Source of the DNA: Arenicola marina
Taxonomy: Eukaryota; Annelida; Polychaeta; Arenicolidae
Assembly: GCA_964019135.1 (NCBI GenBank)
Contig: OZ025261.1
Span: 31,418,029-31,482,028, forward strand
DNA length: 64,000 nt
Direction: 5' to 3'
Under the pieces are notes generated by a model. It was not told where the DNA came from. It did not search any database and worked only from the letters and a program-made list of their open reading frames with translations. Each line of letters begins with the position of its first letter. The stretch's first letter is position 1. Positions 60,001 to 64,000 of the stretch are shown in pieces. A program made the position numbers and the translations under genes.

Positions 60001-62552
60001 GTGGGGTTGAAATGTTGTTGGAGTGGGATAGCCACCGCAGAGGAACCCCTTGGGTTATGTTTGCTGAGGTGCACGCGGCAGACAGCGTCAGCTCTCCCCC
60101 CCCCCTCTCCGACCGTCAGTTTCCGTCGTAGCAGTGGACAGAAGATATTAATGTGTATGTGGAATTACTTGAGGGGATGAGAGACCGAAAGTCGGTTGAG
60201 CGGGGGGGGGGGAATGAAGAGGGAGTCCTGGAACTTGGGTGGTAGATAAGTCACGTGCGATGTCTTAACAGAAGTCATTCGGTTGAGAGGCTTCTAGGAT
60301 TGTGGCAATTTATGACGCGTATGACGTCATGTTGACGTCACGACCTGTTGTCATGGTGATACCACGTGCGTTGGATCTCTGTCGTGGCCAAGGTCCTCAT
60401 TGCATATCGAAAGAACCAGTGCCACTTGTATCCTATAGATGGCGCTACTATATGTGGGCCGGGCACTGTAGACAGGAACTGAAGTCGTGTTCAGCAGACA
60501 GTGTGGTTGTCCCTCGCTTGTGGAGACCTATCAACCATCGAGAATGAAGCGGGCACTTTGGGACTGACAGTGGTGTGCTATTGACTACCGGTGGCGTCAA
60601 AACAGAGGCGGAAGTCATCAAGGGGAAAGCATGATTGCAGGTGTCATGTATCCTGAATGCCAACACACATTCCCTCAACACAGTATTTTATTTATATAAA
60701 CCATGTAAAATTCATGGGGGAATGAATTTGCTAACGTTTCTTTGACTTATTCACAAGTCCATTAGCTATTCGATGGCATTGTCCACCGATAATCTGAATA
60801 CCTGTTTCTCCTACAAAGCTACGGGGAAAGCCCGTCTAAATGTATATCTCTGTCGTTCTCTGCATTACAAAAGAATCTTCACTGCTTGTATGGCGTTGGA
60901 TAAACTGGTTGAAAATTGTTACTTATTATCACTAATATTGAAGACGCTTGGGTTTTTCTCTGTTGCGCCTTTTCGTGGGATACCACATTCGATATGCTTG
61001 GGATGGATATGATGACCCCAATCTAGTCAGGTTTATTTAGTCACGGCCATTTCGCACCACTCTTATCTGTGCATAGTGAAAGAGGCCTTTTTTACTGCTC
61101 GTAATCTGGGTTAAGGGTGACTGGCCAGCGCCAAGTCAACATCAATATATGCGGGGAGCAGTAATCGATAGGACGTAGCGTAGGGTGTAATGCCAAGTCA
61201 AATAACACGCCAAGCTCGCTAATGCGCACCGTTCAAGCATATATAATAACTTAGCCTGTGATTCTGCTTGTTAACTTACAATGAATGTATGGTGCCAAGT
61301 TATGTTTTTTATGATTTTGACTTGCTGCCTGCCGTCTGTCTGATGTTTCGGTATATTAATTCAGGTAACCCATTGCTCTCTTGCAAGCTGGCAAAATCTA
61401 CTATTTTTAGATATAGCTATTTACAATATTGACAGCACATTCTTGTGGGTTTTCCACAGTTCTCCCTCTAAGGCGGATTCTTTGAAGCTCACATTAGTCG
61501 TTTCTCATCATGATCAACTACCAAGCTCGGGGATTTTACACAGTAATGATATCGTCTTCCCCGGAGATTCCTAGAATACCTATTCCTTATTCCTTATTTC
61601 TTTCATGTTTGAAACACGGGATTACACTTAGCTAGTAAAGTGTCTTCCTGTGAGTTCAGGACCATATGGAGTTCTCGGCTTACACGTCAAACACGTTTCA
61701 ATCGTCTTTCCTATCCCTACATAGTGAACATTTCATCCCGCTGCCTTTGAAGAAGAGGGTAAAAAAATCGGTAAAACTTACTAAATATTCCTCACCCATT
61801 ACGTCAGCGACCCTCTCTTCTCGTTGTTGCCCTATCGACGGATGCACGCTGCCTTGCAAGGGACGGGGTCATACTCTCACTCCGAGTATTTCGACATTTC
61901 CATCCCGTGCTTTCCGGTTGCAGCGTCACAACAGGCCACCCATCATCACAGTTTACCATATCAACAACCCACAAATACGTGTAACATTACTGTAAACAAA
62001 AGTTTGCTTTCATTAAGACTTTCCCGTTTCCCTTTCAGGGTGCGGCGTAAGGCATTAATATTAAGATGTGAGACATTAATTAGCATTGACATGTTTTTAT
62101 TCTTCTCTTTCCTTCATAGTGCGGCGTGAGGCATTAATATTAAGTTGTGAGACATTAATTAGCATTGACATGTTTTTATTCTTCTCTTTCCTTCATAGTG
62201 CGGCGTGAGGCATTAATATTAAGTTGTGAGACATTAATTAGCATTGACATGTTTTTATTCTTTTCTTTCTTTCATAGTGTGGCGTGAGGCATTAATATTA
62301 AGATGGGGGGGGGGGCTTGAGTTTTGAGATGTGAGACATTAGCATTAACGTTAATTCACCCCTCTGTTACAGGGTGCGGCCGCAGTTGGCGAAGGAGCGG
62401 ATCGACATGTGCCAGGTCTGCACTCAGGTGTCGCCGAGTGACAACCAGCTGGTACTGGGCAAGGACAAGGCCTTCACCTACGACTATGTCTTCGACATCG
62501 ACACCTGCCAGGAAACCATCTACGACGGCTGCTCCAGACCACTCATAGAAGG
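45366..62552 (+). CDS. KIF21: KIF21-type kinesin, coding exons 1 and 2 (partial)
   Basis: Plus-end-directed microtubule motor of the kinesin-4 group. Exon 1 is 45366-45412 ([15 protein letters not shown] plus a split Arg codon AG/G), with donor GTAAGC. Exon 2 is 62373-62552, with acceptor TTACAG and donor GTGAGC. Joined, they read [15 protein letters not shown], then [22 protein letters not shown] and [12 protein letters not shown]. This matches the motor-domain start of KIF21A/B (RPQLAKEKIEGCHICTSV), and better than KIF4. The ATP-binding P-loop should be in the next exon, which lies outside the window. The 16.96 kb intron 1 is rich in repeats. The gene is head to head with NUPR1-like. Confidence 0.9.
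45712..46000. mobile_element. 289-bp foldback element with long inverted repeats
   Basis: The outer 67 bp or so (45712-45778) is the reverse complement of the right end (about 45935-46000) with a single mismatch (CACTGCC against CACCGCC). Both ends begin CGAATTCATCAGTCCCCCAA. Beyond a 16-base insertion in the right arm the pairing resumes (CAAAAACAAGG against its complement). The central loop is about 100 bp with no coding potential. The element is about 300 bp after KIF21 exon 1. A target-site duplication is not evident. Confidence 0.8.
47245..47975. repeat. 62-bp minisatellite, 12 copies, KIF21 intron 1
   Basis: Unit contains CCATTGGGTCTGTTTGAAAG, CCAGCATTGAGGCTGAGGCA and GGGCCCTCCCCATCCC. 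Units range from about 50 to 66 bp. Minus-strand open frames across it are due to the repeat. Confidence 0.95.
50057..50440. repeat. 34-bp array, 11 identical copies, KIF21 intron 1
   Basis: Unit CTTTCTGTCCTTTCACCCAT then GGAGGAACCAAGTG. I find no substitutions between the eleven units, unlike all the other arrays here. Three units equal 34 codons, so all three forward frames stay open; no gene is implied. Confidence 0.95.
50632..50757 (-). mobile_element. tRNA-derived SINE (family A), antisense
   Basis: On the minus strand: A box CTGGTGTAGTGGTTAGCGG, B box GGGTTCGCATC, body TTCATCGTCCCGGGAGGCTC and tail TGTGCACAAAAACGGCCG. The body matches 2027-2215; the tail matches the family B elements. 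Confidence 0.7.
52530..52770. mobile_element. Degraded family C and D SINE fragments
   Basis: GGTCATATCGCGACAATGGG (about 52577-52596) matches the family C body in antisense. At 52681-52757, GCACAGGTGGGGTTTGTACC and ACCGCTTGAGCTGGCCTGAC match the antisense family D head seen at 6640-6715. Confidence 0.5.
53150..53505. repeat. C-rich and (CA)n low-complexity DNA
   Basis: Runs of C (for example near 53287-53303) alternate with CCACCCCTCCCCCCACCC-type sequence and end in a CA-dinucleotide run at about 53483-53502. No coding signal. Confidence 0.85.
53973..54002. repeat. (TA)n microsatellite
   Basis: TA run of about 30 bp; a shorter one lies at 53912-53924. Confidence 0.9.
55352..57823 (+). repeat. 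64-bp satellite of tRNA A-box-like hairpins, 38 periods
   Basis: TAGCTCAGTTGG first occurs at 55392, and the equivalent TAGCTCAGCTGG of the flanking SINE is at 57824: exactly 38 x 64 bp, with no net indel. Each unit holds a perfect pol III A-box pattern in most copies (some read CAGCTCAG), AGCTCAG-TTGGTAAAGGGG-CTGAGCT (a 7-bp stem with a 12-base loop), then GCCAAGCTTACCGAAGTGGC and TAACGAGGAAG. No B box is present within the unit. Variants are few: AAG/GAG, TCT/CCT, TTAG/CCAG, AAAG/ACAG. Confidence 0.95.
57822..57965 (+). mobile_element. tRNA-derived SINE (family B) at the array's edge
   Basis: Head CATAGCTCAGCTGGTAAAGA continues the array phase, but then diverges to a degenerate B-box region (ATGGGTTTGGGCTC) and the body CTGGGGCATATTTCATCCC, as at 18480-18500, with CTTCATGCGCG in the tail. 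It is the likely source of the 64-bp satellite. Confidence 0.7.
59113..59231. repeat. 60-bp perfect tandem duplication
   Basis: Two copies of GGCGGAGTGCCACACCCTGA and the following 40 bases through GGACGCTTTTT, exactly 60 bp apart, with a G run before the first. Confidence 0.95.
62022..62300 (+). repeat. 79-bp array mimicking the KIF21 exon 2 boundary
   Basis: Units begin at 62041, 62120, 62199 and 62278 (period exactly 79). Each starts TGCGGCGTGAGGC (first: GGTGCGGCGTAAGG), preceded by a pyrimidine tract and AG (CCCTTTCAG or CTTTCCTTCATAG). The real exon 2 starts GGTGCGGCCGCAG after TTACAG at 62372. So each unit resembles an acceptor, six to eight exon-like bases, and a GTGAGG/GTAAGG donor. 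Confidence 0.9.
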
Positions 62553-62754
62553 GTGAGCAGTTGTATTATTAAAATTATTATTATTATTACTTAACAGCAG
62601 TCATATTGCAATGTAACCAGTATTAACCAAATATTGCTGTTGACCTGTCCGAATCACAGCGCATTGGCGGCGTGCGCGCGCAGGTGACTCAGGTCCGCCA
62701 ACCGGAAATCAAGAGTTGACGCATGGAGGTCTTTAACCGGAAAAGGGGAATCTG

Positions 62755-62835
62755 GAGAATTGTCCTCCACCTTGAGAAATGTCCTTGACCCACTGTAGCC
62801 TGTATGTGCACAAAAATGGCCAGGATGACACATAT
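62755..62835 (+). mobile_element. SINE tail fragment in KIF21 intron 2
   Basis: TATGTGCACAAAAATGGCCA and the preceding TCCTTGACCC resemble the 3' part of the family B SINEs. No head is recognisable. Confidence 0.35.
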
Positions 62836-63184
62836 ATGCATTTCCTAACTACGAGTGATTATAACTGACCGCCGCCTTTGTGATTGGATGTGATATTTAT
62901 AAGCACACCGTTCGTTATGTACAGGTTGACCCCACGAGCTGGAAGTAATAAGGCTTTGTCGGGTGCATGTGGGACAGCGAGTATGCAATGAGTGACTCGT
63001 CAGTAGCTCTCTACATGGGTGTGAACCTGATGGTAGATACGGCGGTGTTATGTGTCGGGGCTGCGGTAAGCGGGGGTCTCGTGGCGGCGTGTGCGGCATG
63101 CGGTCACGTTACGCCATCCTCACCGTGGCCGACGTTATCTGGGGCGGCCAGGATCGACCGCTAACCCTCTAAGTGGCAACCCGC

Positions 63185-63435
63185 ACAACCACAAGACACC
63201 ACCCTCCCCCCTGCTCGTCCGCCCCCTCTCCCTGCCCTTCCGTCCCCTCCCCCTGCCTCCGCGCCCCTCCCCCCTGGCCCTCGCCCCTCCTTCCCCCTGC
63301 CCTTCTGCCCCCCTCCAGATCCTGCCCCCCCCCCCTATCCATGACCTTACGCCCCACCACCCCGGATCCTCTCCCTCTGCCCACCTTACCCGCTGCCCCT
63401 GTCCCTGGCCCTCCGCCTCCGCTCCACCCTCCTCA
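63185..63435. repeat. Pyrimidine-rich low-complexity tract, KIF21 intron 2
   Basis: Nearly continuous C/T sequence built on CCTCCCCCTGCC-type words. Open frames on both strands are compositional. Confidence 0.85.
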
Positions 63436-63639
63436 TCAGCGGACACATCAAAGACGACAGCGAAATGTGTCTGGGACATATAAGTATAATAAAGATATAA
63501 AAAAACATAAAACTGGCGGAACAAACAAAATTTAACCAGCGAGAAGAGTGTGGAGTAACAAAGCCGGGTCACACGAGAGGGCCACACGTGAGAGCTGTAC
63601 TCCGTACACGAGGTCTGACGCTGGAGCTTTCTACAAAGG

Positions 63640-63735
63640 GGTAGGGGGGGTGACGGGGGAGGGGTAAGGAGGGTGATGGGGGAGGGGTAAGGAGGGTGAT
63701 GGGGGAGGGGTAGGGAGGGTGACGGGGCAGGGATA
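63640..63735. repeat. 23-bp G-rich repeat, about four copies
   Basis: Unit GGGTGATGGGGGAGGGGTAA then GGA, with TGACGGGG variants. A G-quadruplex is plausible. Confidence 0.85.
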
Positions 63736-63739
63736 GCGG

Positions 63740-63909
63740 CCTGCGAGTGATCTTGACAGGCAGATCATTGCACCCCAAACAGTAGTCCATCTGGTGGATG
63801 AGGTTGTATTTCTGTATTAGTGTTGAGCCATCACCTGGTGTCAGGACTCCACCCACAGGCTGGGTCCCCGTCAGCAGGGAGACGTACATACACTCATACG
63901 GTGGAGCCC
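63740..63909 (-). other. Possible unidentified minus-strand exon
   Basis: On the minus strand an acceptor-like CTTGACCCTCCTGTAG leads into about 57 codons of normal-complexity protein (APPYECMYVSLLTGTQPVGG, then LIQKYNLIHQMDYCLGCN). It then runs into the G/C-rich repeat without a GT donor. The composition looks more like protein than the surroundings. I do not recognise the family; it would lie antisense within KIF21 intron 2. Confidence 0.25.
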
Positions 63910-64000
63910 CTACAGGAGGGTCAAGGACAGGCCGCATAGTGGCAACGAAGATATCTGTGCACAGTGCGCATATATCTGTATATATGGATGTATCATTGAC

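Larger units (their letters stand above)
45413..62372 (+). other. KIF21 intron 1 (17 kb)
   Basis: Outside the repeats and SINEs listed separately I recognise nothing in 46001-47244, 48000-50050, 50760-52530, 54005-55350 and 57966-62020. Short overlapping frames at 48150-48640 and a 144-codon frame at 54232-54666 lack domains and show no splice context. Confidence 0.7.

Noticed and set aside
63135..63587. Gly/Arg- and Pro-rich frames on both strands
   Set aside because: Compositional products of the pyrimidine-rich tract.

Overview
This is animal nuclear DNA. Genes are split by many GT-AG introns, and the intergenic and intronic DNA is full of minisatellites and tRNA-derived SINEs. The proteins are conserved metazoan families. 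I infer a marine invertebrate, possibly a lophotrochozoan such as a mollusc; the sequence does not settle the lineage.

Five genes are supported. (1) A complete glycogen branching enzyme gene (GBE1), + strand, 16 coding exons, 1226-13332, 688 codons. (2) A complete class I Rab11-family interacting protein gene, + strand, 15 coding exons, 16351-39602, 890 codons; its first intron is about 12.5 kb. (3) A PRORSD1-like YbaK/ProX-fold gene, - strand, one coding exon, 43111-43611. (4) A NUPR1-like stress protein gene, - strand, one coding exon, 44627-44827. (5) The first two coding exons of a KIF21-type kinesin, + strand, 45366-45412 and 62373-62552, separated by a 17 kb intron; the gene continues beyond the window. 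I joined exons by hand from splice sites, phase and protein homology. The GBE1 and Rab11-FIP exon sums are exact multiples of three, which supports the models. NUPR1-like and KIF21 lie head to head across about 540 bp that holds a TATA box, a CRE, CCAAT boxes and an ETS site.

The striking feature is repeat expansion, in places fused to gene parts. A 51-unit array of 63/57-bp units copies the end of GBE1 exon 9 together with its splice donor, so 51 equivalent in-frame donors precede exon 10. Upstream of KIF21 exon 2 is a 79-bp array whose units resemble the exon's acceptor and first bases. A 64-bp array at 55352-57823 repeats a tRNA A-box-like hairpin 38 times in perfect register beside the SINE it probably came from. 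A 19-unit array inside a MITE multiplies an EGR/Zif268-type site. Further arrays have units of 18, 22, 23, 29, 34, 56, 62 and about 69 bp.

Layout: 1-1200 upstream DNA with E-boxes; 1226-14474 GBE1; 14475-16350 intergenic; 16351-39602 Rab11-FIP; 39603-43110 intergenic; 43111-45030 two short minus-strand genes and a shared promoter region; 45366-64000 the start of KIF21. The neighbours share no pathway: glycogen synthesis, recycling-endosome traffic, tRNA-editing-like hydrolysis, stress chromatin response and microtubule motor.
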